This document shows, one piece after another, positions 1-8,130 of a stretch of 38,280 bases of DNA. The notes under the pieces were generated by a model. The model was given only the letters and a program-made list of their open reading frames with translations. It made no database searches and was not told the origin of the DNA. The number at the start of each line of letters is the position of its first letter. Within the stretch, counting starts at the first letter, position 1. Origin of the DNA: Chlorobaculum sp. (GTDB taxonomy: Bacteria; Bacteroidota; Chlorobiia; Chlorobiales; Chlorobiaceae); contig JAAXXD010000014.1 of NCBI GenBank assembly GCA_013334655.1, forward strand, positions 1 to 38,280, read 5' to 3'. The translations under genes and the position numbers were made by a program.

Positions 1-420
1 ACATCCCGAACGTTGGGGATCAAGACCGGCAAGAGTGTGGGAGACGAACCGGGAAGTGGTGCTGAACCCGGACAAAAAGTGAATATTTTTTTCAAAAAAA
101 GACGACATCTCTATTGACATAAAGCGGTGATCAATCAGTTTTCCATTAAATTCGAAGGACGAGTCCACCTTTGAAAACGACCGTTTACACACTTGGGTGA
201 ACAGACTCATTTCCAGAGAAATCGCTTTCATCTTTCCCTGATCATAAGCATCGATCCTGTCCTCAGCCTCTTTCACCAACATCTCATTGATTTCAGGATC
301 AGACTTGTCAAGATCGGAAATAAGCTTATCAATAAGCCAAGCCTTCTCAATCGGGCTAAGGGCTGACGCCTCATGAAAGATTCTATCTGCTGTGGTCATT
401 GTATTTTGCTTTGTTTTCAT
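1..420 (-). pseudogene. Addiction-module antitoxin (TIGR02574-like), 3' end replaced
   Basis: The ATG is at 418-420 and the frame stays open to the window edge. The first 70 residues match the small putative addiction-module component family usually paired with RelE/ParE toxins: a helix with LSPIEKAWLIDKLISDL, then EAEDRIDAYDQGK followed by KAISLE. Family members normally finish a few residues after that last motif, at about 70-80 residues in total. Here the frame instead runs on through unrelated sequence that is antisense to the transposase tail. I infer that an insertion cut the gene near position 211 and separated it from, or removed, its toxin. The first 70 residues could still be made as part of a fusion protein. 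Confidence 0.55.
2..82 (+). CDS. C-terminal tail of a probable transposase (partial)
   Basis: The window opens inside a plus-strand reading frame that gives about 26 residues (beginning HPERWGSRPARVW and ending LNPDKK) before a TGA at 80-82. A tail of the form HPER-x-aromatic followed by a hydrophobic-N-P motif resembles the extreme C-terminus of rve-type (IS3-like) transposases. This is a family resemblance recalled from memory, and the element cannot be assigned to an IS family from 26 residues. The context supports a mobile element: the opposite strand carries an antitoxin gene whose family similarity stops abruptly at about position 211, as expected if an insertion sequence ended near there. 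Confidence 0.4.
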   Translation, partial: HPERWGSRPARVWETNREVVLNPDKK

Positions 421-458
421 AATCAGTCATTAATAAGAATGGAAGATTTTAGACTTCA

Positions 459-1091
459 CTACTTGTTAGCAGGTAACTCATCGCACATTTGGTTATAGAG
501 CGTTTCATAGTCTGAGAAACGATGGACAGTTCGAATTATCATATTCTTCTCTTGCATGATTAGCATCTGTATTTCACCTCCAATAAAGGCTCGCTCACCA
601 AAAGGCAGCCTATTGTCTTCTGCACGTTGCTGCTCCATCAACAGAATAAAGTCATCAGGATACGATTTGATATCAGCCTTTGGGATACCCGGCTTTGTAC
701 GTAATCCGTACGCAAGGCGCTCAGATTTGAAAGAGTTGGTTGATCTATAGGCAAAACCTACATACTGAGACTCCATCTCTGAGAATTCTACATGATACAC
801 AGTAGTAGTCCGATTCTCTGACAACATAAACTCATGCCCTAATTTTTGAAGGCTTGATGTAACATATTGATCTAAATGATGAATATCTCTAGCTAAAAAC
901 CTTTCCAAGCTCACAAACCACTTGGTTGCAAGGTCTCCAATACCTGTAGCAAACATCACGCCGTTGAGATGGGGCAATGGATAGAACTTAGTTGTAAAAA
1001 AATATGGCGTACGTGTATCGCCAGTCATTGCAAGTGTATCTGTCGCAATGATTACCTGCTCTGGACTGATATTGAAGATTACTGCTGTCAT
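459..1091 (-). CDS. Proteasome/HslV-like Ntn hydrolase, solitary
   Basis: This is a 210-residue protein that begins Met-Thr-Ala-Val. After removal of the initiator Met, Thr would become residue 1, the nucleophile position of proteasome beta subunits and HslV. Counting from that Thr, Asp falls at 17 (in VIIATDTLA) and Lys at 34 (in TTKFYPL). These match the Thr1/Asp17/Lys33 triad of the family with one inserted residue. A Gly-rich stretch (ATGIGD) follows where HslV has its conserved Gly cluster, and a late IGGEI strand also fits the fold. No HslU or other AAA partner lies nearby; the neighbours are toxin-antitoxin genes. I infer an N-terminal nucleophile fold with a plausible active site. The substrate is unknown, and the protein is not clearly HslV, Anbu or BPH. 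Confidence 0.6.
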   Translation of the reverse strand: MTAVIFNISPEQVIIATDTLAMTGDTRTPYFFTTKFYPLPHLNGVMFATGIGDLATKWFVSLERFLARDIHHLDQYVTSSLQKLGHEFMLSENRTTTVYHVEFSEMESQYVGFAYRSTNSFKSERLAYGLRTKPGIPKADIKSYPDDFILLMEQQRAEDNRLPFGERAFIGGEIQMLIMQEKNMIIRTVHRFSDYETLYNQMCDELPANK

Positions 1092-1124
1092 GCATATCGT
1101 GATTTTTTGTTGTGAATAACATGA

Positions 1125-1517
1125 TCACCAAACAGTTGATAAATGTTTTGAAGCCCTGATAACTGGATCATTGGTAATCAATTCGAGATTTTTATAAAGA
1201 GCTGTGCCCGCAATAATTCTGTCATGCAATTCAGGAATATCCTCTATCTCAAAACTCTTCATTATTATCTTATCAGTGATTGGTTGATATTTTACGCTTG
1301 GGTATTTTTCGCAATAATCACTTATCTCTTGAATACTTGTATCTATTTTATTTCTCTCCGCCAAATATCCAACTTCAGCTAAAACCATCACAGGAATAAA
1401 CAAACTCAACCCACTGTCCTCAACTTCATCAAATATTTTTTTAACATTTTGACTCAACCGTCGCCGCTCAAGTCGCAATATAATTGCCATCGTATCCGTC
1501 ACATAACTATGACTCAT
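1125..1517 (-). CDS. vapC: VapC-like PIN-domain toxin (ribonuclease)
   Basis: This 130-residue PIN-domain protein should be a Mg-dependent endoribonuclease toxin. The acidic residues expected for the active site are visible: Asp8 (YVTDTMA), Glu48 (VLAEVGY), Asp99 (ELHDRIIAGTA) and Asp117 (LITNDPVI). I chose the internal ATG at 1515-1517 rather than a start nine codons upstream. It begins right before the canonical first strand and overlaps the antitoxin stop by 11 bases, the translational coupling typical of TA operons. The gene is AT-rich compared with the housekeeping genes to the right, consistent with acquisition. Confidence 0.8.
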   Translation of the reverse strand: MSHSYVTDTMAIILRLERRRLSQNVKKIFDEVEDSGLSLFIPVMVLAEVGYLAERNKIDTSIQEISDYCEKYPSVKYQPITDKIIMKSFEIEDIPELHDRIIAGTALYKNLELITNDPVIRASKHLSTVW

Positions 1518-1746
1518 GAGGATACTCCTCTTTATAATTCGCAAATTCGTCCTCTAAATGCAAAAGAGACACTTTATTCAGCTTACTTAAATCAGCATCA
1601 ACATCCTTTTTAAAATCCTCATTTAACAGATGTTGATATTTTTTAGCTTTTATAAACTGAATAAAATCCAAAACCTCATGCAATGTCTCAACTGAAAGAT
1701 TTTTTGTCTCCTCGACAATCATTTTTTCTATTACCTCTTTCGTCAT
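1507..1746 (-). CDS. Antitoxin partner of the VapC toxin (DUF2281-like)
   Basis: This is a 79-residue acidic and lysine-rich protein directly upstream of the PIN toxin, with coupled translation (11-base overlap). The N-terminal half has the pattern of small VapB/DUF2281-type antitoxins: a helix followed by LHEVLDFIQFIKAKKYQ. The C-terminal half is acidic (DEFANYKEEY) and is the likely toxin-binding tail. A clear ribosome binding site (AGAGAGG) precedes the ATG at 1744-1746. The usual role is to neutralise the toxin and, as a complex, repress the shared promoter. Function is inferred mainly from position and size. Confidence 0.7.
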   Translation of the reverse strand: MTKEVIEKMIVEETKNLSVETLHEVLDFIQFIKAKKYQHLLNEDFKKDVDADLSKLNKVSLLHLEDEFANYKEEYPHES

Positions 1747-1787
1747 ATCAACCTCTCTTCATTTTTCGTTATCAACTTAGGCACTCT

Positions 1788-1991
1788 TTAAATGCAGCAA
1801 TCTCCGCCGCTTCCTGGCTCTGGCACATGTTGACCAAGACTTTCTAATGCTGTAATCGTTTCCGCCAACGCATCCCGCCCGTTTTGATTGGCTTTCGCCA
1901 ACGATTCTCCACCTGGGTTACTTACATCAACATGATAATACTCGTAATTTCGTAAAACAAGCTGTTGCCTGAAATGGTTCTGTTCAAGGCA
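1788..1991 (-). pseudogene. Start-less coding remnant, possibly HicB-like C-terminus
   Basis: A 66-codon open stretch has no plausible start codon. It begins right after the TAG that ends the GGDEF remnant, in the same frame, and ends at TAA 1788-1790. The readable peptide contains LRNYEYYHVDVSNPGGESL, then ANQNGRDALAETITALESLG and HVPEP. The pattern of an alternating strand, then a helix with A-x-x-x-x-RDAL-x-x-x-x-x-x-L-E-x-L-G, then PEP resembles the C-terminal half of HicB-type antitoxins. This is a weak but reasonable match. It would be a third TA-type remnant in 2 kb, and no HicA partner is seen. Confidence 0.35.
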
Positions 1992-2342
1992 CTATCCCAC
2001 CTCCCCGACACTTATCCCCTCTGCCGAATAAGCCAAAACTATATTTCGTCCTGCTTGTTTTGCTTTGTATAGAGCTTTGTCGTCATTAGTAATCAGCGAG
2101 GTGCCGTCCGTGGCGTCGTCGAGCCATGAGGCGATGCCGATACTCACCGTCAGTTGTCCGCCTGGCTGGTTGCTTTCGTACTCGAAAGGTTCGGCGCGGA
2201 TGATGCTGCGCAGGCGCTCGGAAATCTCCAGCGCAGTCGCCCGGTCAGTTTTCGGAAACAGCACGGCGAATTCGTCCCCTCCAAACCTCGACGGAATATC
2301 AGTCATGCGGCACTCCTCCCTGATGATTTCGGCGATTCTCGC
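1992..2342 (-). pseudogene. GGDEF (diguanylate cyclase) domain, 5' half deleted
   Basis: The frame encodes the second half of a GGDEF domain. It includes the signature RFGGDEFAVLFP, the helix ALEISERLR, TVSIGIAS, and the terminal DKALYKAKQAGRN motif. Recognisable family sequence continues upstream of the first ATG (2304-2306) as ARIAEIIREECR up to about 2342. It then stops where plus-strand carbamoyltransferase sequence begins. About half the catalytic domain and all sensory regions are missing, so c-di-GMP synthesis is not expected. The opposite orientation of the two truncated genes indicates that one deletion removed both 5' ends. Confidence 0.8.
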
Positions 2343-3904
2343 CGAAGGGGTTCAGAAGTTTCGCGACCTCTCTGCCGGTCTGGTTGAAGGAGAAGCTGTT
2401 TCAGAAAAAGGTGATTACCGATGCGCTCAAGTTCCATTTCGGCAAACAGATCGACTGGCAGGAGCGGCTGCTTTTCCCGGAGCACCATCTCAGCCACGCC
2501 GCCAGCGCCTTCTTTCCCTCGCCGTTCGAGGAGGCCGCCGTCCTGACGATGGATGGCGTCGGCGAGTGGACGACCACTTCGATGGCCATCGGCAAGGGGA
2601 ACAAGCTCCAGATGCACAAGGAGATTCATTTTCCGCACTCACTCGGCCTGCTCTACTCCGCTTTTACCTATTACACCGGTTTCAAGGTCAATTCGGGCGA
2701 GTACAAGGTGATGGGGCTTGCCCCGTATGGCGAACCGAAATACGCGGATATAATCAGGAAGCACCTGATCGACATCCGCGAAGAACCCACCTCGATATGA
2801 GCTACTTCAACTACTGCACCGGCCTGAGCATGACGAGCGAGCGCTTCGACAGGCTCTTCGGCGGGCCGCCCCGCGCATCCGAAAGCACGCTGACCCAGCG
2901 CGAAATGGACCTGGCCGCCTCGATTCAGGAGGTGACCGAGGAGGTGGTGCTGAAACTCGCGGGCGGTCTGCGCAAATACACGGGCCAGAAAAACCTCTGC
3001 CTGGCGGGCGGCGTCGCCCTGAACTGCTTGGCCAACGGCAAGCTGCTGAGAAAAAAGCTGTTCGACCGCATCTGGATTCAGCCTGCGGCGGGTGATGCGG
3101 GCGGCGCTCGGCGTCTGCCACATGATGCTCGACAGACCGCGAACGGTCAGGGCGTCCGACAGCATGAAAGGCTCCTATCTCGACCCGGAGTTCGCGCAAG
3201 CCGACATCGAAGAGCGGTTGAGCCTCGCGGGGGCGAAGTTCACCACGGTACCGGAGGCGGAGATAATCGAAATCACCGCACATGCTCTGGCGGAGGGCAA
3301 GGCTGTCGGATGGCACCAGGGGCGCATGGAGTTCGGCCCGAGAGCTCTCGGCGCACGTTCGATCCTCGCCGACCCGCACTCCGCTTCGGTTCAGAAGCAG
3401 TTGAACCTCAAGGTCAAATACTGCGAATCGTTCCGCCCATTCGCGCCCAGCGTGCTTCGCGAACAGGTCGCGAAGTGGTTCCAGCTCGACGATGACAGCC
3501 CGTACATGCTGCTCGTCGCCGACGTGGCCAAGTCGAAACAGCGCCCGATGAGCGACGCGGAGCAGAAGCTTTTCGGCATCGACAAGCTCAACGTGCCCCG
3601 CTCGGAGATTCCGGCGGTCACCCATGTCGATTATTCGGCCCGTGTGCAGACCGTTCATCGCGAAACCAATCCGAAGTACCATCGCCTTATCTCGCGATTC
3701 CGGGAGCTGACCGGCTGCCCGGTGCTCATCAACACCTCCTTCAACGTGCGTGGCGAGCCGATTGTCTGCACGCCGGAAGACGCTTTTCACTACCTGATGG
3801 GCACGGAGATCGAGCTGCTCGTGGTCGGCAACTGCCTGCTCAGAAAGGAGGATCAGGATACAACGCTAATCATGGATTACAAAAACGCCTATGAGCTCGA
3901 CTGA
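2336..3904 (+). pseudogene. NodU/CmcH-family carbamoyltransferase, 5'-truncated and twice frameshifted
   Basis: The sequence is unmistakably a NodU-type O-carbamoyltransferase. The N-terminal kinase-like half carries PEHHLSHAASAFFPSPF, LTMDGVGEW and GEYKVMGLAPYGEP. The C-terminal half carries FQGRMEFGPRALGARSIL-like sequence and NTSFNVRGEPIVCTPEDA. Three lesions disable it. First, the 5' part is missing, with homology starting at about 2336 (SPKGFRSF). Second, a frame change near 2785-2795 falls just before LDMSYFNYC. Third, a second change near 3100, where GDAGGA-LGVCHMM is split, restores the original frame. The longest intact pieces are 2384-2800 (TTG start) and 3092-3904. The last codons overlap the next gene by 14 bases, a former operon for modifying a polysaccharide or a secondary product. 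Confidence 0.85.
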
Positions 3905-4904
3905 AAACAGGAGCGTCAGGTTTGTCGCCTCTATCTTCATTTTCGTGATCCTCTACGTCACCATTTCGTTATCGCTCTTTACCTTCAGCATGATCGAAAT
4001 TCAGCGTGGCGTGCCGCATTCGGACGCCGTGCTCAGAACCTATCAGCGCTATCTCTATCATAAAGGGTGGCGAGACGTCTATCAGAGCAGGCGCGAGCGG
4101 ATGGAGTTCGACGAGGAGCTTCTCTACAAGCCGAAGTACGGCCAATTCGCCTTCAATAACCTCGAATACAAAACCTTTCTCACCTTCGGCCCTGAAGGGC
4201 GTATCAGCGGCAACACGATCAGCAACAACCGCCCCGGCATCGCCGTGCTCGGAGATTCGCACGCGATGGGCTTCGGTGTCAATGATTCGGAAACCTTTGC
4301 CGCGCGGCTGGAAAAGAAGCTCAACCGGCGCGTCTACAACCTCGGCGTGTCGAGCTATGGCACTTACCGGGAGCTGCTGCGTCTGCAAAAATCGGGGCTG
4401 CTCGACCGAATCGACACCGTCGTCATCCAGTACTGCGAAAACGATCTGGAGGAAAACGAAGCGAAGCTCGTTGACCGAAGCCCGGCCCGTCCCGAGTAAT
4501 TCAACGCGATGTTCGGCTCGAACGTAAAACCGGATGCGATGGCGATCATGCTTCAGAAGCTGAATATCTGGCTCGAAGGAACCTTCACCCTGCCGGTTCA
4601 GTCGGTAGTCGCCATGTTCACGCCTTACGACAAATCATACGATTTCGAGAAGGATTACGTCACGATGAAAAAAATGTTCGCGCTCTTTCCATGGCTGGAA
4701 AGCAGGCAGATTATCGTGATTTACTCGAACAAATACGGCAGAAAGTTCCGAAACTTCGCCGAAGTAACCAGCAATTCGAAAGAGAAAAATCTGAGATTCG
4801 TGGATTTACACCTCCGCGTACAAAACTATTATGATGTCGATGACCATCCCAATGCGAGAGGTCACGAAAAAATCGCGGAGATTCTCGCTGGCATCCTGCA
4901 CTGA
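3891..4904 (+). pseudogene. Membrane-anchored SGNH/GDSL hydrolase with in-frame stop
   Basis: The ATG at 3891 overlaps the carbamoyltransferase end. One frame carries the whole gene except for a TAA at 4497-4499. The pieces are 202 residues (3891-4499) and 131 residues (4509-4904, first downstream ATG). An N-terminal membrane segment (residues ~9-32) is followed by SGNH blocks: GDSHAMGF (block I Ser), NLGVSSYG (Gly), ENDLEEN (Asn) and, after the stop, DDHPNARGH (block V Asp/His). The catalytic Ser and the Asp-His pair are therefore separated by the nonsense codon, so a single active protein needs readthrough. Such hydrolases often pair with carbamoyltransferases in glycan-decorating loci. This one is decaying with its partner. 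Confidence 0.75.
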
Positions 4905-4943
4905 GGTGGAAGCCTGCCGTCCGTCCGGCTCGACTCATCAGAG

Positions 4944-7493
4944 TTATCCCGGCAAAAAAGATTGAAAGAGAGGGCGCTTGACGATGTCGGGCAGGATGAA
5001 GCAGATCATCGACAGAAAGAGCGCCGGAGGCAGTTGATGCCACTCAGGCGCGGCGAATCGGAAAAGTTCGCGCACCGTCGGTACGCTGATCACGATGCCA
5101 AGAAAAAAGAGCGTACTCCCGGTGACCCACCAGAGCGCCTTGTTTGGCGTCCTCATCGAGCGGAACATGCTCTCGTTCCATGAGCGATTGGAGAAGATGA
5201 GGCCGATATTGCCGATCACGATACCGGTGAAGGAGATCATCCGCGATTCACCCTCGCCGTAGCCGCTCTGGATCATCAGCGCGTAGACAGCGAGCACGGC
5301 GAGAAAAATCGAAATCCCCTGCACCAGCGAGCGGACAAGCACCTTGGGGCCAAGCAGCGCTTCGTCAAGCCGTCGCGGCGGGCGCTTCATGATCGACGCC
5401 TCCTCGCGCTCCATCTCGAAAACGATGCTGCACGATGGATCGATAATCAGCTCCAGAAAAAGGATGTGTGCGGGCAAGAGCGCCAGCGGCCAGTGCAAAA
5501 GCGCCGGAATCAACGACATACCGGCAATCGGCAGATGCACCGAGAGGATGAAGGCGATCGCTTTTTGCAGGTTGTCGTAGATGCGTCGGCCCATTCTGAC
5601 CGCACGGACAATCGAGTCGAAGTGATCGTCAACAAGCACGAGCGACGCGGCCTCGCGCGCCACGTCGGTGCCTCGCGCTCCCATCGCGATGCCGATATGC
5701 GCCGCCTTGAGCGCGGGCGCGTCGTTGACGCCGTCACCGGTCATGGCGACCACTTCGTTGTGGTTTTTCAGCGCCTGCACGATGCGCAGCTTCTCTGCGG
5801 GCTGCACCCTGGCGAAAATCGATGTCGAACCGATGCGCTCGTCGAGCTCGTGCTCATCCATGCGGTCAAGCTCCGCGCCGCTGATGAGATGATCCGTCTC
5901 CGGCAGGCCGATCCGCTCGCCGATATTTCGCGCCGTCGCCGGATAATCGCCGGTAATCATGATCATGCGCATCCCCGCCTCGCGGCACTCCTGCAACGCT
6001 TCGGGCACCCCCTCCCTGACGGGGTCTTCGAGTCCGAGCAGACCGACGAAGGTGAAGTCGTAATCGTGCTGCTCCTCCGGCAGCGGGCCGTTCGCGAAGA
6101 GCGACCTCGCCACGCCGATCACCCGCATCCCGTCCGAAGCGAGCGCTTCGACCGCCTCCTGAATCGCGGCGAGCTGACCGGCGTCGAAATGGCAGAGATC
6201 GGCAATCGCCTCCGGCGCTCCCTTGGCGGCAATCACCATCTCCGCGCCGCTCTTCGATCGCCAGGCGTGCGACATCGCGAGCAAACGCTCCGACAACGGG
6301 TACTCCTTCAGCAGCTCCCAGTTACGATGCAGATGTTCCGTATCGGCAAGCGCTCGCTCGCCAAGTTGACGCATCGCTTTCTCCATCGGATCGAAGGGAT
6401 CGGGCGGGCTGGCGAGAATGCTATACTCGACCGTCTCATGCACTGCTTCTGGCAAGGCCGCATCCCGTCCGTCGAGATCGTGGAACTGGCCGTCCGCGTA
6501 GATTCGCCGGACGCTCATGCGGTTTTCGGTCAGGGTGCCGGTTTTGTCAACGCAAAGCACCGTAGCCGCACCAAGGGTCTCGATGGCCGTCAGCCGCCGG
6601 GTCAGCACCTTATAACGTGAAATACGCCACACGCCGATGGCCAGAAAGATGAGCAGCACCATCGGAAACTCCTCCGGCAGCGTGGCCATGGCGAGGGTCA
6701 GCCCGGCGAGAAGGCCGTTGAGCCAGTCGTGGCGCGTGAGGCTGTAGGCCACCGCCACGATCACGCAGAGCGCGACGCTGTAAAGGCTGATCGTCCGCAC
6801 GATCCGGCGCATCTGCTTCTGAAGCAGCCCATCCTCAGGCTCCACGTCACGAAGCGCCGAGCCGATCATGCCGATGCGGGTGCGAGAGCCGGTTTCCACC
6901 ACCCGCGCCATGCCCCGCCCCTTGACCACGAGCGTGCCGGAAAAGACGCTGGAGCGCTCTTCGTCGCCGGGCGTCTCCGGCCCGGAATCGTCCTTGCGAA
7001 CTGCCTTGCGCACGGCGAAGGACTCGCCCGTCAACAGCGACTCGTCCGTGCTGAGACCGCTTGAAAAGAGCAACACGGCATCGGCGGGCACGCGATCACC
7101 TTCGGAGAGCAGGATGATGTCATCCCGCACCACTTCACGCCCGGCAATCCGCTGCTGCCGCCCCTCGCGAATCACCAGCGCTCGCGGGCTGGTCAAGTCA
7201 CGCAGCGTTTCGAGCGCACGCTCCGTCCGGCTCTCCTGCACGACGGCGATGATGATCATGACCACCACGAACCCCAGCAGCATCAGGGCATCCTCCAGGC
7301 TGCCAAGCAGAAGATAGATCAGCCCGCAGGCGATCAGCATGAGGAACATCGGCTCTCGAACCACGCCGAAGAGCATGGCGAAACGTGAGCGCCTTTTCGA
7401 AGAGGGCAGCTCGTTCCACCCGTCGCGTTCGATCCGCGCCTTCACTTCGGCAGCCGAAAGCCCCGAAGGCATTCCACTCATTTCAGTTTCCAT
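4944..7493 (-). CDS. P-type cation-transporting ATPase with PEEFP M4 motif
   Basis: This is an 849-residue integral-membrane P2-like ATPase. Landmarks are an N-terminal cation-ATPase domain (GLSAAEVKARIERDG), actuator TGES (~155-158), the phosphorylated Asp316 in CVDKTGTLTENRM and the hinge GDGVNDAPALK. The M4 ion-site motif is TLPEEFPM, not the PEGLP/PEALP of Ca-ATPases. M6 reads ELIIDPSCSIVFE and lacks the N-x-x-TDG signature of Ca pumps. The transported ion is therefore uncertain, and a calcium label would be overprediction. The ATG at 7491-7493 is preceded by GAGGG. The gene is convergent with the SGNH pseudogene. A second, canonical P-type ATPase lies about 4 kb to the right. Confidence 0.85.
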   Translation of the reverse strand: METEMSGMPSGLSAAEVKARIERDGWNELPSSKRRSRFAMLFGVVREPMFLMLIACGLIYLLLGSLEDALMLLGFVVVMIIIAVVQESRTERALETLRDLTSPRALVIREGRQQRIAGREVVRDDIILLSEGDRVPADAVLLFSSGLSTDESLLTGESFAVRKAVRKDDSGPETPGDEERSSVFSGTLVVKGRGMARVVETGSRTRIGMIGSALRDVEPEDGLLQKQMRRIVRTISLYSVALCVIVAVAYSLTRHDWLNGLLAGLTLAMATLPEEFPMVLLIFLAIGVWRISRYKVLTRRLTAIETLGAATVLCVDKTGTLTENRMSVRRIYADGQFHDLDGRDAALPEAVHETVEYSILASPPDPFDPMEKAMRQLGERALADTEHLHRNWELLKEYPLSERLLAMSHAWRSKSGAEMVIAAKGAPEAIADLCHFDAGQLAAIQEAVEALASDGMRVIGVARSLFANGPLPEEQHDYDFTFVGLLGLEDPVREGVPEALQECREAGMRMIMITGDYPATARNIGERIGLPETDHLISGAELDRMDEHELDERIGSTSIFARVQPAEKLRIVQALKNHNEVVAMTGDGVNDAPALKAAHIGIAMGARGTDVAREAASLVLVDDHFDSIVRAVRMGRRIYDNLQKAIAFILSVHLPIAGMSLIPALLHWPLALLPAHILFLELIIDPSCSIVFEMEREEASIMKRPPRRLDEALLGPKVLVRSLVQGISIFLAVLAVYALMIQSGYGEGESRMISFTGIVIGNIGLIFSNRSWNESMFRSMRTPNKALWWVTGSTLFFLGIVISVPTVRELFRFAAPEWHQLPPALFLSMICFILPDIVKRPLFQSFLPG

Positions 7494-7712
7494 GCTTCGC
7501 CCTCATGCAAAGTTCTTGCTGAATGAAAGATAATGAGGAATAGAAGAAGTCGTGCTCAGGATCGGCAGAAACAGAGTCGGGAATAGTGATGGAGAGGTAA
7601 GCGGGCACATGAAAAAGAGCAAAGGACGCAAGGGCAAATCAGAAAAAACGGCTGCTGCCGGTTCTTCGTCCTTATAGTCCCTTGAGTCCTTTCAGTCCCT
7701 TTTTGAGGAGGA
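7494..7712. other. Intergenic stretch with short AGTCC tandem repeat
   Basis: I see no convincing gene here. Near 7676-7705 three tandem units of the type AGTCC(C/T)TT lie just downstream of the small minus-strand gene. A 22-codon plus-strand frame at 7609-7677 is strongly basic but has no support. Confidence 0.4.
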
Positions 7713-7949
7713 TCAGTTGGCCGGAGAAGGATTCTTGGTGAGAATGCCGTCCTGAACCATTTTGTCCACCATTTTGGAAAGCTGGTCCTGAATGCGGATC
7801 AAAGCTGGCAGCGAAAGAGCGAGTCGTCCAACCTGATCGACATTGGGTTCTTTGCCCTGCTCGACTGAAGTGACGTTGATGAGATCGAGGCGTACAACGC
7901 CGTCAACGAGAATCATGTTCGCGATACCATCGGCATAAATGGTCTGCAT
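7713..7949 (-). CDS. Small conserved-looking protein of unknown function (78 aa)
   Basis: I chose the ATG at 7947-7949 because a strong ribosome binding site (GGAGGAAAACGAT) sits right before it; an upstream in-frame start adds 24 poorly structured residues. The protein starts MQTIYADGIANMILVDG and continues VVRLDLINVTS, an alternating beta-rich half. It then has an amphipathic helix (LPALIRIQDQLSKMVDKMV). The N-terminal pattern of a Tyr-Ala-Asp turn followed by two strands ending R-L-D-L faintly recalls DUF3467-like proteins, but I cannot claim membership. There are no Cys residues, signal peptide or membrane segment. It stands alone, between an ATPase gene and a permease gene on the same strand. 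Confidence 0.7.
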   Translation of the reverse strand: MQTIYADGIANMILVDGVVRLDLINVTSVEQGKEPNVDQVGRLALSLPALIRIQDQLSKMVDKMVQDGILTKNPSPAN

Positions 7950-8130
7950 ATCGTTTTCCTCCGGGGGGAATAGGTTTTGTATTTCCTGAAGATGCGTAAA
8001 TCGGCGCACCAATATACACAAAGTGACAATAGTGGCCTAAAAATGCGTAAAAAAACATTGCTCGCATCGGGCGAAAAACTGCCGTATCAGGAGCCATTCA
8101 CAAAAGGAGATGGCTCCCAAAGCCGCGTGC

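Noticed and set aside
7609-7677. 22-codon, strongly basic plus-strand frame.
   Set aside because: Too short, ribosome binding site 14 bases away, no homologue known to me.
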